Origin: Saprolegnia diclina VS20
Lineage: Eukaryota; Oomycota; Saprolegniomycetes; Saprolegniales; Saprolegniaceae
Direction: 5' to 3'
Assembly: GCF_000281045.1 (NCBI RefSeq)
Contig: NW_008246068.1
Coordinates: forward strand, 1,651,113-1,675,619
DNA length: 24,507 nt
Shown: piece by piece, positions 8,519 through 16,527 of the stretch
How positions within the stretch are numbered: the stretch's first letter is position 1
Layout of the letters: the number at the start of each line of letters is the position of its first letter
Program-made: the position numbers and the translations under genes
Notes under the pieces: model-generated
The model's database searches: none
Told to the model about the DNA's origin: nothing
The model's input: the letters and a program-made list of their open reading frames with translations, nothing else

Positions 8519-9286
8519 TTACGAGGGGTCCAAGTCGCTCTCACTTAGCAGTGCCTCCAGATCAACGGCCATGGCTTCAGACGTTTGGTCGCTTGCTATG
8601 GATCCGACGGCGGGTACGCTCAATGGACTGGAGCGGTGCCGCTTGCGCGTACGCAATGGCGCCTTGCTATTGTCGTCGTCGCCGCGCTTGTCCACACGGA
8701 GGCTGCGCAGTGCGAGCACCTCCATACGCGCTTTGGCTCGCCGACGACAGTAGAGTTGAAACGGAGGGCTCCACCCGACGCCGACGCACGTCCAGAAGCA
8801 GCAGTCGCGCGTCGCCTTGTTGCGCTCAAAGACATAGACGCTGAGCACGTGGCTGGTGTCAGCCATGTGCCGGTTGCTTGTCCAGCCATAGTGCCACCCG
8901 CGCTTGCGGCTATTGAGGCTGTATGCGCCAGGCGATACCATGTCGGCCACATACCACGGCGCATGGGCACTGGCGGCGTTCTTGGAGGCGAGGCGAGTGA
9001 GCTGCTCGGTGGTCTTTATATCGCGGAGGCGCGAGAGACCGTTGGGCACGAGCGTGCTACTGTCGAGCGGACAAAACTCGGCGCAGACAAGCACATCGTG
9101 GCGCGTCGTCGTCGTCGCAACGTGCACGATGACGGGGCTGCCGCAAAAGCCCGATGGCGTGTGCACACCGTTGCTGCAGCTGGGAAAGCAGCGCAGGTTC
9201 TTGTGCCCGCCTTGCTTGTTGTTGCGTTGGTAGTAGGCGCGAAAGCTGCCCTCGACACGCACGTCCACCGGTGGTCGGTCGCCCAT
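8519..9286 (-). CDS. Unrecognised Cys-containing, probably nuclear protein, copy B
   Basis: This is the paralog of the gene at 5909-6712, on the same strand, 255 aa. The first true ATG of the frame is at 9286; the codons upstream begin only with TTG. All the core blocks are kept: YQRNNKQGGHKNLRCFPSC (19-37), GFCG (46-49), EFCP (70-73), HAPWY (108-112), KRGWHYGWTSNRH (128-140), VLSVYVFE (147-154) and LYCRRRAK (178-185). Cys33, Cys37, Cys47/48, Cys72 and Cys180 match copy A. The tail differs: the long Asp run is only DDD, followed by basic RTRKRHR and a Ser/Glu-rich end. The sharp contrast between the conserved core and the divergent tail suggests a folded DNA- or protein-binding domain with a loose regulatory tail. 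A GCATTTTCC initiator-like site (about 9304-9312) and a CCAAT element lie upstream. Function unknown. Confidence 0.8.
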   Translation of the reverse strand: MGDRPPVDVRVEGSFRAYYQRNNKQGGHKNLRCFPSCSNGVHTPSGFCGSPVIVHVATTTTRHDVLVCAEFCPLDSSTLVPNGLSRLRDIKTTEQLTRLASKNAASAHAPWYVADMVSPGAYSLNSRKRGWHYGWTSNRHMADTSHVLSVYVFERNKATRDCCFWTCVGVGWSPPFQLYCRRRAKARMEVLALRSLRVDKRGDDDNSKAPLRTRKRHRSSPLSVPAVGSIASDQTSEAMAVDLEALLSESDLDPS

Positions 9287-9349
9287 CGTATGCGACAGCA
9301 AGGGAAAATGCAGCTCAAATACGAAAGGACGGGGAAAAATCGAGCGATG

Positions 9350-9358
9350 CCATTGGCT
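9350..9358 (-). promoter_or_regulatory. AGCCAATGG (CCAAT) element upstream of copy B
   Basis: It has the same 9-mer and strand as the element before copy A. It lies about 65 bp before the ATG at 9286 and about 40 bp before the initiator-like GCATTTTCC, a normal CCAAT position. Confidence 0.45.
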
Positions 9359-9820
9359 CGCCGCCTCAAGTTGCCGTTGCGCTCAACTTCCACGCGCCAG
9401 AGCGACGCGCCAGGGCCGCCACACTGACCACTGAAGAAGCTACTACTGCCCGGATCCAAGTACTCTACTCTACTTTCGTGTATAGTGTATTCGACGTGGC
9501 GCGTCGGGTACTTCGTCGCTGTGCAAGGAAGCAGGGCTTGTGCTGGACGATCGATAAGCAATACATGGAGAATTGGCATGTTGTTGCGACCGACCGCATC
9601 CGCAGGCTAGCGCATGCAGCGAAAACGGGGTTGGTTATGGTGCGGTGCAGCACTTGGGAGCCGCAAGGTACATGGGTCGTTGCAGCGTAAAGAGTCAAAG
9701 CTTGGTCCTTCTGCAATGGCTCAACAAAAGGAACGTACCCCAAGGAGTGCGGCCACAATCTTGCTCGACGCCGCGTTTAGCTTTGTCGTACCAAGGGTAT
9801 AAACATGTATACGGATACTT

Positions 9821-10105
9821 CTAGTCGCCTCTAGTCTTGGTCGCACCGGCTAGCACGCTCACTTTGCACTGTAGCTTCGTGTGCTTTCGTGCTGCAGCGC
9901 TATCCTTTGGATAAGGGCAATGAGTCCAGTCGATCTCTGGTTGAGTTCGCAGTCGATGGTCGCAAGCTTTGCCTCCCGCCAAAAATGATGCTATAACGAT
10001 CACGTCACCTCGTGGCAAGAGACTCAAGCGCACCTCCCAGTGATCTGGATCGAACCAATGCTCAGATCTGGGACGACCAAATTCCAACGACATGGGACAA
10101 TCCAT
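9821..10105 (-). CDS. Doubtful small ORF with Cys/His residues
   Basis: The frame encodes 94 residues, including HWFDPDHWEVRLSLL and CDHRLRTQPEIDWTHCPYP. I do not recognise it. The Cys/His spacing faintly recalls small zinc-binding domains, but no known pattern fits. It starts close behind the stop of the acyltransferase on the same strand, so it could be untranslated 3' sequence, a remnant, or an exon of an unseen gene. Confidence 0.15.
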   Translation of the reverse strand: MDCPMSLEFGRPRSEHWFDPDHWEVRLSLLPRGDVIVIASFLAGGKACDHRLRTQPEIDWTHCPYPKDSAAARKHTKLQCKVSVLAGATKTRGD

Positions 10106-10155
10106 TCACTTCGTTTAGGTCATCATCATATATCGAGTGTGCAAACAATGAGGTC

Positions 10156-12405
10156 TTATGGAAGCCGCGCCGCGTCCACGACCTGGTCGACGACCGTGAG
10201 GTAGTTGCGCGAGAAATGCGCGGTAAAGTGCTGCGTAAACGCAAAGACCGGGTAGCCTTGCGCGTCCGTGAGCGTGATCTCGTCGCCGTTCGAGTAGTTG
10301 TCGGCGTAGTCGATGAGCGTCGCGTTGGCGGCCTTGACCGTCGCGTGCAGCGGGTCGAGGAGCCACTCAAAGTCCCGGTTGAACACGCTCTTGCGGAACG
10401 GCGTCGGCAGCGTCACCGTCTCGCCCGAGATCCACGCCCACGGGTTCATGTGCTCGTACTCGGGGCTTTGGTTGACGACAAACACCTTGATGCCCATCTC
10501 TGTGAGCTTTGTCAGCTCCTCCTGAAGCGAGACCCACATGGCGTTGACATCATCCATGTTTTGCTCGTCGCACGGAAGGTAGTCGTCGTAGCAGCACGCC
10601 GGAATCGCGTTGCGCGGCCGATCGGACGGGCCGCCCGGGTGCATGTACTGAAAATAATGCACAATGAGGAGCACTGCTTGGGGCTTGACTGCATGCACCA
10701 TGGCCAAGGTGGCAAAGAACTCGGCCCGGCACGAGAGGAGCGGGCGCGCCGAGTAGCTGTTGACCACGATGGTCGGGAACTTGTCGTCGTTGTTGGCGGT
10801 CGCGTCCTCAAAGAGCTTGACAAAGCGCGGCTTGGACATGTCTGCGTGCGAGTCCCCGAGGACAATCAAGAGGCCGTTGTCCTTCTCGTGGCCGGGGTTG
10901 ATGACTTTGACTTCCCCAGGAAAATACTTGACCTGGTGCCCGTAGCCGGCCGGTCGGATCAAGTTGGTGACGTACGGCGAGCTGTACGGCAGCTCGTCGC
11001 CCATGCCTTCGTTCCAGCCGTAGTCCCTCATGGCTTGCTGCGCTTGGCTCAAGGACGGTGCGATGATGTCCGGAATGCCAGTGGACGCGTTGTTAACGAG
11101 CACTGGCGCGTCGACAAGCGCCGGGGGGGCGGCGTGCTTGAGACCGATCTCGATCATGGAGTAGTCGGCCGGGTTGGCGTGGACGGCAGCCGAAAACAAC
11201 GCGATGCAGACCACACCCAGCACGAGCACGGGCGTGATGAGCTTGTTCTTGCTCCGGCGTAGCCGCATCTCAACGTCTTCGTACGTTGCGACACTCAGTG
11301 CAAACGAGATGACGAGGACGACCCACGGCTCGGCAAAGAACGGCCGCGTCGCTGCCAGCGGGTACCGGTCCTTGGTGATGACAAGGAGCGGCCAGTGCCA
11401 GAGGTAGAGGCAGTAGCTGATCTTGCCAATGTACACGACGGCTGCGTTCCCGAGGACGTACCGGTTGAACGGCGCAGTAGGGCCCGCCGCGATGAGCAAG
11501 GTCGCACCGGCTGTCGGGAGGAAGGCCCAAAAGCCGGGGAACGCGCGGTGTTCGTCGATCGCGGCAAAGCCGAGGAGGATGAGGCCAAGGCCCGCCGCCG
11601 ACGTGTAGCCGCCCGAGCTCACCGGTGCGGCCGGCGGCTCCAACGACGAAGCCGCTTGCGTCGCCACATACGAGAGGAGACCGCCCATGGACATTTGCCA
11701 AAAGCGGCAGAGCGGCATGTAGAACGACACCTTGTTGTCGCGGTAGCCAAGGAAGGCAATGTTGATACCAAAGCTCAGCGCCATAAACGCCACTTGGAAG
11801 AAGATCGCGCGCTTGTACGAGAGCTTCATGATGATGGCGCAGAAGCACGGCCAGAGAATGTAGAACTGCTCTTCGACGCCGAGCGACCAGAGGTGCAAGA
11901 CCGGGTTGTTGCCCAAATCAAAGTACGCTTTCTCGAGCGAGAGGACCTGGAGGTTAGCGCTGAAGAGCGTGCCGGCAAAGATGGTCGCCGCCATCGCTTG
12001 GAGCTTGGGCGCCATGAGGTAGAGGTACCCGAGCCAGAGCGTCGCGCTCAGCACGATGATGAACGTCGGGAAAATACGGCGGACGCGGCGCTCGTAAAAG
12101 CTCGCGTACGTAAACTTGCCGCGCGTGTGCTCCTTGAAGAGAATCCCGGAAATCAAAAACCCGGAAATGACAAAGAAGATGTCGACGCCAATGAAGCCGC
12201 CGGGAAAGAGCGTCGGGTACGCGTGGAAGACGAGGACGGGCACGACCGCGAGCGTCCGGAGGCCGTCAATGTCGGGCCGGTAGCTGTGCACCGGCGGAGG
12301 CGCGTGCACCTTCTTCGCCTCGGGCGCGTGGTCCGAGAGGAGCTGGTCCATCGCGAGGACGTCCTCGTCGTCGGCGACAAAAGGCGCGCGCTGATTGACT
12401 TGCAT
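10156..12405 (-). CDS. OafA/OatA-like membrane O-acyltransferase fused to a C-terminal SGNH domain
   Basis: One exon encodes 749 aa from ATG 12405. The N-terminal half is an acyltransferase-3 domain (PF01757) with about ten membrane spans. It shows YRPDIDGLRTLAVVPVLVFH (42-61, with the family's essential His61), GVDIFFVISGFLISG (73-87) and HLWSLGVEEQFYILWP (171-186). After the last span (about 388-407) comes an SGNH hydrolase-like domain with VLGDSHAD, Ser519 being the expected nucleophile, and a C-terminal His730 in AHFS. The usual DxxH Asp is not obvious. In bacteria such fusions acetylate cell-wall or envelope sugars: the membrane half moves the acyl group across and the SGNH half transfers it. 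The substrate here is unknown. The frame stays open upstream to 12765 and includes an Arg run; the start at 12405 is chosen because the conserved part begins soon after. Confidence 0.9.
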   Translation of the reverse strand: MQVNQRAPFVADDEDVLAMDQLLSDHAPEAKKVHAPPPVHSYRPDIDGLRTLAVVPVLVFHAYPTLFPGGFIGVDIFFVISGFLISGILFKEHTRGKFTYASFYERRVRRIFPTFIIVLSATLWLGYLYLMAPKLQAMAATIFAGTLFSANLQVLSLEKAYFDLGNNPVLHLWSLGVEEQFYILWPCFCAIIMKLSYKRAIFFQVAFMALSFGINIAFLGYRDNKVSFYMPLCRFWQMSMGGLLSYVATQAASSLEPPAAPVSSGGYTSAAGLGLILLGFAAIDEHRAFPGFWAFLPTAGATLLIAAGPTAPFNRYVLGNAAVVYIGKISYCLYLWHWPLLVITKDRYPLAATRPFFAEPWVVLVISFALSVATYEDVEMRLRRSKNKLITPVLVLGVVCIALFSAAVHANPADYSMIEIGLKHAAPPALVDAPVLVNNASTGIPDIIAPSLSQAQQAMRDYGWNEGMGDELPYSSPYVTNLIRPAGYGHQVKYFPGEVKVINPGHEKDNGLLIVLGDSHADMSKPRFVKLFEDATANNDDKFPTIVVNSYSARPLLSCRAEFFATLAMVHAVKPQAVLLIVHYFQYMHPGGPSDRPRNAIPACCYDDYLPCDEQNMDDVNAMWVSLQEELTKLTEMGIKVFVVNQSPEYEHMNPWAWISGETVTLPTPFRKSVFNRDFEWLLDPLHATVKAANATLIDYADNYSNGDEITLTDAQGYPVFAFTQHFTAHFSRNYLTVVDQVVDAARLP

Positions 12406-12571
12406 CGCCGCAAAGTACTTTCTGCCACGTAGTACTAGCCAGTGGCGCCACCGAGCGTACGGATACCGTCCTAAAAATACAGTGTAACATAAGCCAGTGG
12501 AATTTGCCGGATCTGACAACGCGCGCTCGCGCACAAGCAAGCGACGCTCGGCAACGAAGCGCCTTTGCCAG

Positions 12572-12593
12572 CGACGACGACGACGACGACGAC
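12572..12593. repeat. (CGA)n trinucleotide microsatellite
   Basis: This is about seven uninterrupted CGA units. It lies in the 5' region of the acyltransferase. If the long frame up to 12765 is translated, it codes a poly-Arg run on the minus strand. Confidence 0.7.
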
Positions 12594-14044
12594 TGAGCGC
12601 TGTAATGACCGATGGAGATGCCTCTTGGCCCTCCAATGCTGGATAAACACCCGGCTCGGGCTCGGTTGAGTGCATACTGAGTAGGCGGAGCTGGTCGAAC
12701 CGCTGGTCAGCGCGATGGCGTGAGATCACTGGACTCTTGTTCTGAAATGCGATCGCCAGCATCACCAGGAACGTGAAAAGTGGTCATGTGGTCGCCGCCA
12801 AAAATGAACAGCGTTATCCCGAGTGGTGCCCACCCGACCGTGAGTCGTTGGGACATGGCGGCGGGTCCTCATGAAGAGCATGGATCCGAGAGCAACGTCA
12901 GCCATCGTTGCAGTGCCCCGTGTACTCCAAGAAAGGATTTTGGTGCGTGTACAAAGATTTGCTGGACTACCCGTGACATGCTACACTATCGAGCACAGCA
13001 ACGACCGAGGCGTTGACAGTGGTTGACGACCAGGTACGTACTTTCGGATGGATAAACTGAGGTGCAAAATGGAAAAATAAGAAATGAAATGGACTTTAGG
13101 ACTTGTGATAACAGCTCTTTGGAATAACAACGATGGACGTTCATCAAGAGCCAGCACCTCCAACTCAATCAAGTTGCTGGCCAACATCCCGAGTCAACGG
13201 CCGTGGTCGCATACTACGATCATCGAAGTCATTTGCGATGTCAACTTTGAAAACCAAGTACTGTAGAACTGAACGGACTTGGATCCTGTATACTAGTACG
13301 GCAACATCGGACATTTCGCGTCCATTTTAACGGTACTTTAGGACACCTTGCGCAGGCTCTGTGATCCTCCAAGCGTCGAATGAAACGACGCAATTTCAGC
13401 ATGGCGCGTACAAATCCGCATACCACCAGCGGCATCCGTACACTTGACCGTATATTCACGGTAAATCTCCACTACATTGGACGACCAAATCAAATTCTGT
13501 TTCTCATTTCGGACATTTGGCGCATCATTCGGACAAATCAGGCTTTTTGGTAATACACTGTTTCCTGCAAGTGGACCATAGTAAAATCAAGTCAAACATC
13601 GAGGCATTTGAATACTGCTCATGCTCATTTCGGATCTTTCCGAATCCAACCTCGGCCCTCAATCTCCAAGGGCCAAGAGCTCCGAAGGCCTGTGTCAACA
13701 GCGTCCTCATGTACGCGCGCATGAGGTGTCTGCACGAGGCGTGCTGGCAGTACCCAGCACCCCTACATTACCTAGAATACTATGTAGTAAAATGCAACGA
13801 GCCGGCAACGCTGGGTCCAACGACAACCATTTGAAATACGTCAACGACCGCACTGACAGGTAAGACGCCGCCATCCGTGGCAGGTCTCTGGCGCCAAGGG
13901 ACTTCTTGCTCCAGCCTCTATCACACTCATACTGGCGCCTCTAAGATCTCATTGTGGTAAACACGACTTGGCGTTTAATGGACCTTTAACGCAAATTACG
14001 CGCGACCGCTTCTAGAAGGAATGCTCGGCGCAGCCACATACGCT

Positions 14045-14068
14045 GCATTTTCCATTTTCCATTTTGCA
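14045..14068 (+). promoter_or_regulatory. Initiator/FPR-like CATTTTCC repeats before the nuclease-like gene
   Basis: GCATTTTCCATTTTCC followed by ATTTTGCA lies 9-32 bp upstream of the ATG at 14077. The two CATTTTCC units resemble the Inr and FPR halves of the oomycete core promoter. This supports the start. Confidence 0.45.
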
Positions 14069-14076
14069 GTCCATCC

Positions 14077-14880
14077 ATGACGAGCTCTACTAGTACCACG
14101 ACGACAGCCCAGCCCATGGCCTGGAACGTCTCCATCCATGCACTCAACCAGCTCCTCCACAGCGCCGACCTCGCCGTCGTGGCCGCCCAGCTGGCCTCGA
14201 CGCACTACGACAGCGGCGTCGACATTGGCGCCTTGCCGCTCGACGAGTGGACAAGCTACGTCGCGGCCGAATTCCAGACGCTGCCGTCCAAGGCCATGAC
14301 GTGGCGCGACGGGCACGTGTTCATCACGGAGCTGCCGCTGCCATTGCACACGGCCCTCGTTGCCGCATGCAACAGCGTCGTCGAGGCAGCAACGGGCACG
14401 AGCAACTGGCATCTCAAGCACTATCGCAGCGCGATGGTGGCGTCGCTGGACTTGCTCATCGAACCCGACTGCAGTTACGGCCCGGACCGCGGCGTCGGCG
14501 GGTCGCTCCCGCGCGGCCTCCTCTCGTGGGCCGACTACCACACGGTCAAGGTCGAGATCGGCGTCACGCGCGGCTGGACGCAGCTCGATGCCAAGGCCAG
14601 CGCGTGGCATCGTTTCCCAGGTGTCCAGTACATTTTGTGCATCCATGTCTCGAGCGACCGTCGCGTCCGCGAGTTCAAGCTCTACGACGTGGTGGCGGGC
14701 CAGCCGCTTGCACCGGTCGCGCCGCGGCCCATTGAAGCGACGACTGTGCTGTCGCTCGACTCGCGTCGTCTCCTTGGACTCCCCGCATCCGAACGCTTCC
14801 CGACCCGGTTTGCGCAGCCAAACATGCGCGTGTCTCTCTCCGACATTGTGACCATCGCGATTGCCAAGCAAACCAACTAA
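14077..14880 (+). CDS. PD-(D/E)XK nuclease-fold (Uma2-like) protein
   Basis: A single exon encodes 267 aa. The central part follows the order of Uma2-like PD-(D/E)XK domains: a strand and PD in ASLDLLIEPDC (Pro130, Asp131), then a strand with Glu160 in HTVKVEIGVTRGW, then LDAKASAWHRFPGVQYILCI (170-189), where Asp171, Lys173 and the GVxYxLxI strand match the D...K...Y...GV.EYWLVD pattern of bacterial Uma2 proteins. These residues would bind metal and cut DNA in active members. The first 80 residues, including the Ser/Thr-rich start, are not recognised. No partner methylase or integrase lies nearby. It could be a domesticated or inactive nuclease, or part of a lineage-expanded family. Fold assignment comes from motif order only; DNA cleavage is inference. 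Confidence 0.72.
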   Translation: MTSSTSTTTTAQPMAWNVSIHALNQLLHSADLAVVAAQLASTHYDSGVDIGALPLDEWTSYVAAEFQTLPSKAMTWRDGHVFITELPLPLHTALVAACNSVVEAATGTSNWHLKHYRSAMVASLDLLIEPDCSYGPDRGVGGSLPRGLLSWADYHTVKVEIGVTRGWTQLDAKASAWHRFPGVQYILCIHVSSDRRVREFKLYDVVAGQPLAPVAPRPIEATTVLSLDSRRLLGLPASERFPTRFAQPNMRVSLSDIVTIAIAKQTN

Positions 14881-15483
14881 GTTATGACCCATATATACGT
14901 TCTGCTACGACCCTTAGAGCCTCCACGTCTTGCTTGATGCTGCACACAATACGCCCCTGCAGGTCGGAGAGATGTCGAGAGAGATGCAAGCTAGGACTCC
15001 ATCACGGCCACGAGCCATTCAGCTGTCCAGGCAGTAGCGACCGGTACGACCAGCGCCGAGGAGCAGACGCGTATGCTTGCATATTGTTAGTCGGACTTTC
15101 TTCTTGTGTACACGCGGTTGAGGAAACTTGATCTGGGCAGGAGCGCGATCCGCGGGACAAGGTGCTGGCGCGGCCACTCGTGTTGGGCGAGGAGCCGGAG
15201 AAGCCTACAAATACAGGCTGCTCGGGCTCTTGAACGAGGCTGTGGTGCACCGGCCAGAGGTTGCAGCACGCGGCTTGGTGCATGTTGGAGGCCGTCTTGG
15301 GCGTCAGGTAGAGGTAGCCCGAGAGCGTTGTCAGCAAGACCACGCCCAAGGGACCATGACCGCATGTAGGGTGCTCTCTACGTCCTTGATAAAGTCGCAG
15401 TCCGCGAGGAAGTGGCGGTACTTCGTGCTCGGGGATAGTGAGGCGCGCGTATTTGGCCCTGCTGAGCCAGTGCAAACAGGCAG

Positions 15484-15541
15484 GACCGCGCGGAGCATCC
15501 CATGGAAGTCTTGACCGCGCGGAGCATCGCATGGAAGTCTT
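15484..15541. repeat. Two-copy 29-bp tandem duplication
   Basis: Units 15484-15512 and 15513-15541 start with GACCGCGCGGAGCATC and end with CATGGAAGTCTT. They differ at one base (C or G after GCAT C). The length is not a multiple of three, so any frame through here is shifted between copies. This fits a recent duplication in non-coding or decaying DNA. Confidence 0.75.
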
Positions 15542-15576
15542 GGGACAAGAGCAGGATGGATCCGAGTGGCTGGTTT

Positions 15577-15585
15577 CCATTGGCT
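15577..15585 (-). promoter_or_regulatory. CCATTGGCT (CCAAT) element before the left ankyrin-like copy
   Basis: This is the 9-mer seen also at 5321, 6809 and 9350. It lies about 90 bp upstream of ATG 15666, and a second box, CGCCAATCA (15610-15618), lies nearer. The convergent paralog has CGCCAATCA about 110 bp before its own start (about 17357-17365, minus strand). Confidence 0.4.
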
Positions 15586-15632
15586 GAAATCGAAATGGTT
15601 TTTGCAGCCCGCCAATCAGGTGGCTGCATATG

Positions 15633-15650
15633 GCTCACTTTGCCTTTTTC
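15633..15650 (+). promoter_or_regulatory. Oomycete initiator before the left ankyrin-like copy
   Basis: GCTCACTTTGCCTTTTTC begins with the initiator form GCTCACTTT also found before the Dabb gene. It overlaps an upstream in-frame ATG (15630) and precedes ATG 15666 by about 30 bp, so the later ATG is the likely start. Confidence 0.5.
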
Positions 15651-15665
15651 GTTGGCATTTCTACC

Positions 15666-16373
15666 ATGAGCATCGCGGCTGTGCTCTCGCAGGCGCCGCT
15701 TGTCGCTCGCATCACGAGCTTCCAGGATGGCGTCTTCGCCGACGTCCGCAGCCGCTTCGTCGAGTTCCACCGATGCGTGCGCTTTGCGATGCGATGGGTC
15801 GACCCATACTGGTGCATCGGCGAGTACGACGTGCCACGGGGCGTGCGCAGCCGGTCGGCGCCACACGCAGTGCTCTATTCAATGCAAGGTTCCGACTTGC
15901 ACTTGCACTCGGACACTCGAGACCCGCGCTTCATCTTGCATGTGGCCATCTACGAAGGCGACGCGGATGCTGCCACGCGCATGGCGACGTGCTGTCCACG
16001 CCTCCTCTCGGACGACGCAGTCGAATTGGCCTTGACGCTCGACGAGCTTGCTATCGCAAAAGCCCTCGTGCGTCTCCATGGCCCAAGCTCTCGTGATAGC
16101 GACTGGATGGAAACCTTTGGCCGCTCGCTCTTGCCACGTATAGTACGCCGAGGGTCCGTGCCCCACCTGGAGGTCCTCTGAGCCTTTTACCCGGGTGCGT
16201 GGCCGACAAAGTGCCTCCGCGTCGCGATCAAGCACCATGAATTGTCGAGCGCGATGTACCTCTACACGTCCTGCCCCGAGACGCATGGCGAGGACGACCC
16301 GCTGACCTTTGCGCGTACCGTTGGCTTTTCCGCGTTCGTGCAACACGTTGCGGCACTGCGCCAAGCCGAATGA
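15666..16373 (+). pseudogene. Ankyrin-like protein, left copy, interrupted by an in-frame TGA
   Basis: The frame from ATG 15666 codes 171 residues and then meets TGA at 16179-16181. The same frame resumes at once and stays open for 63 more codons to TGA 16371-16373, giving 235 codons against 240 aa in the intact convergent paralog. Homology runs across the stop: ...SVPHLEVL before it and AFYPGAWPTKCLRVAIKHHE after it, facing SVAQLQLL-R-TFLPSGWPKSCLEMAIARR in the paralog. The stop thus replaces an Arg codon (CGA to TGA is one C-to-T step). Ankyrin-like helices are visible, such as FILHVAIYEGDADAATRMAT and ELAIAKALVRLHGPSS. Promoter elements upstream look intact, so a shortened protein or read-through cannot be excluded. 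Relatives in Saprolegniales form large ankyrin-repeat families; this is from general knowledge. Confidence 0.75.
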
Positions 16374-16527
16374 CGCGCCGCGTGTCATCGAGTGTCACCC
16401 AGCACGCCTCAACACATTGCAGAATGCGAATATGATCTCCTTCGTCGCGTCTTGCGACCACACGAGCATGGCTCGGCTAGGACTTGAAACCAAGGAAACA
16501 CACCAACTCCGAGTACGATAGCGTATT

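Larger units (their letters stand above)
9287..10155. other. Intergenic region between copy B and the acyltransferase 3' end
   Basis: About 870 bp. It contains the promoter of copy B (GCATTTTCC near 9304-9312 and AGCCAATGG at 9350-9358, minus strand). A minus-strand frame of 94 codons (9821-10105) begins 51 bp after the acyltransferase stop and has several Cys/His residues, but it matches no family I know and may be 3' flank. Nothing else is seen. Confidence 0.4.
12406..14076. other. 1.7 kb between acyltransferase and nuclease-like gene
   Basis: This holds two divergent promoters. At 12572-12593 there is a (CGA)7 run, read as Arg codons in the upstream extension of the acyltransferase frame. 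The motif CTCATTTCGGA occurs at about 13502 and 13625; both copies resemble initiators, but neither is followed by a convincing ATG frame. I see no gene, tRNA or mobile element. Confidence 0.4.
14881..15665. other. Intergenic region with possible gene remains and the promoter of the left ankyrin-like copy
   Basis: On the minus strand between about 15000 and 15600, two frames each give coding-like pieces (YRHFLADCDFIKDVESTL in one, GVVLLTTLSGYLYLTPKTA in another) that could be joined only by a frame change. This suggests a decayed or unrecognised spliced gene. The right end holds a 29-bp tandem duplication (15484-15541), CCAAT boxes at 15579-15583 and 15612-15616, and an initiator at 15633. 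Confidence 0.35.

Noticed and set aside
10045-10065. tRNA T-arm-like GGTTCGATCC on the minus strand
   Set aside because: The flanking bases do not form a T stem and no D arm, anticodon arm or acceptor stem can be found at the right distance.
10012-12432. Long plus-strand open frames (416 and 345 codons) opposite the acyltransferase
   Set aside because: They lie antisense to a well-supported gene and have Arg/Val/Asp/Glu-rich, family-less translations, the usual mirror effect of GC-rich third positions.
12406-12765. 120-residue N-terminal extension of the acyltransferase
   Set aside because: The frame is open, but it contains a microsatellite-coded Arg run and no membrane or family features; the ATG at 12405 fits the family better. 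An upstream exon is not excluded.
16179-16181. TGA as a selenocysteine codon
   Set aside because: The paralog has Arg, not Cys, at this place, and ankyrin-like proteins have no known use for selenocysteine.
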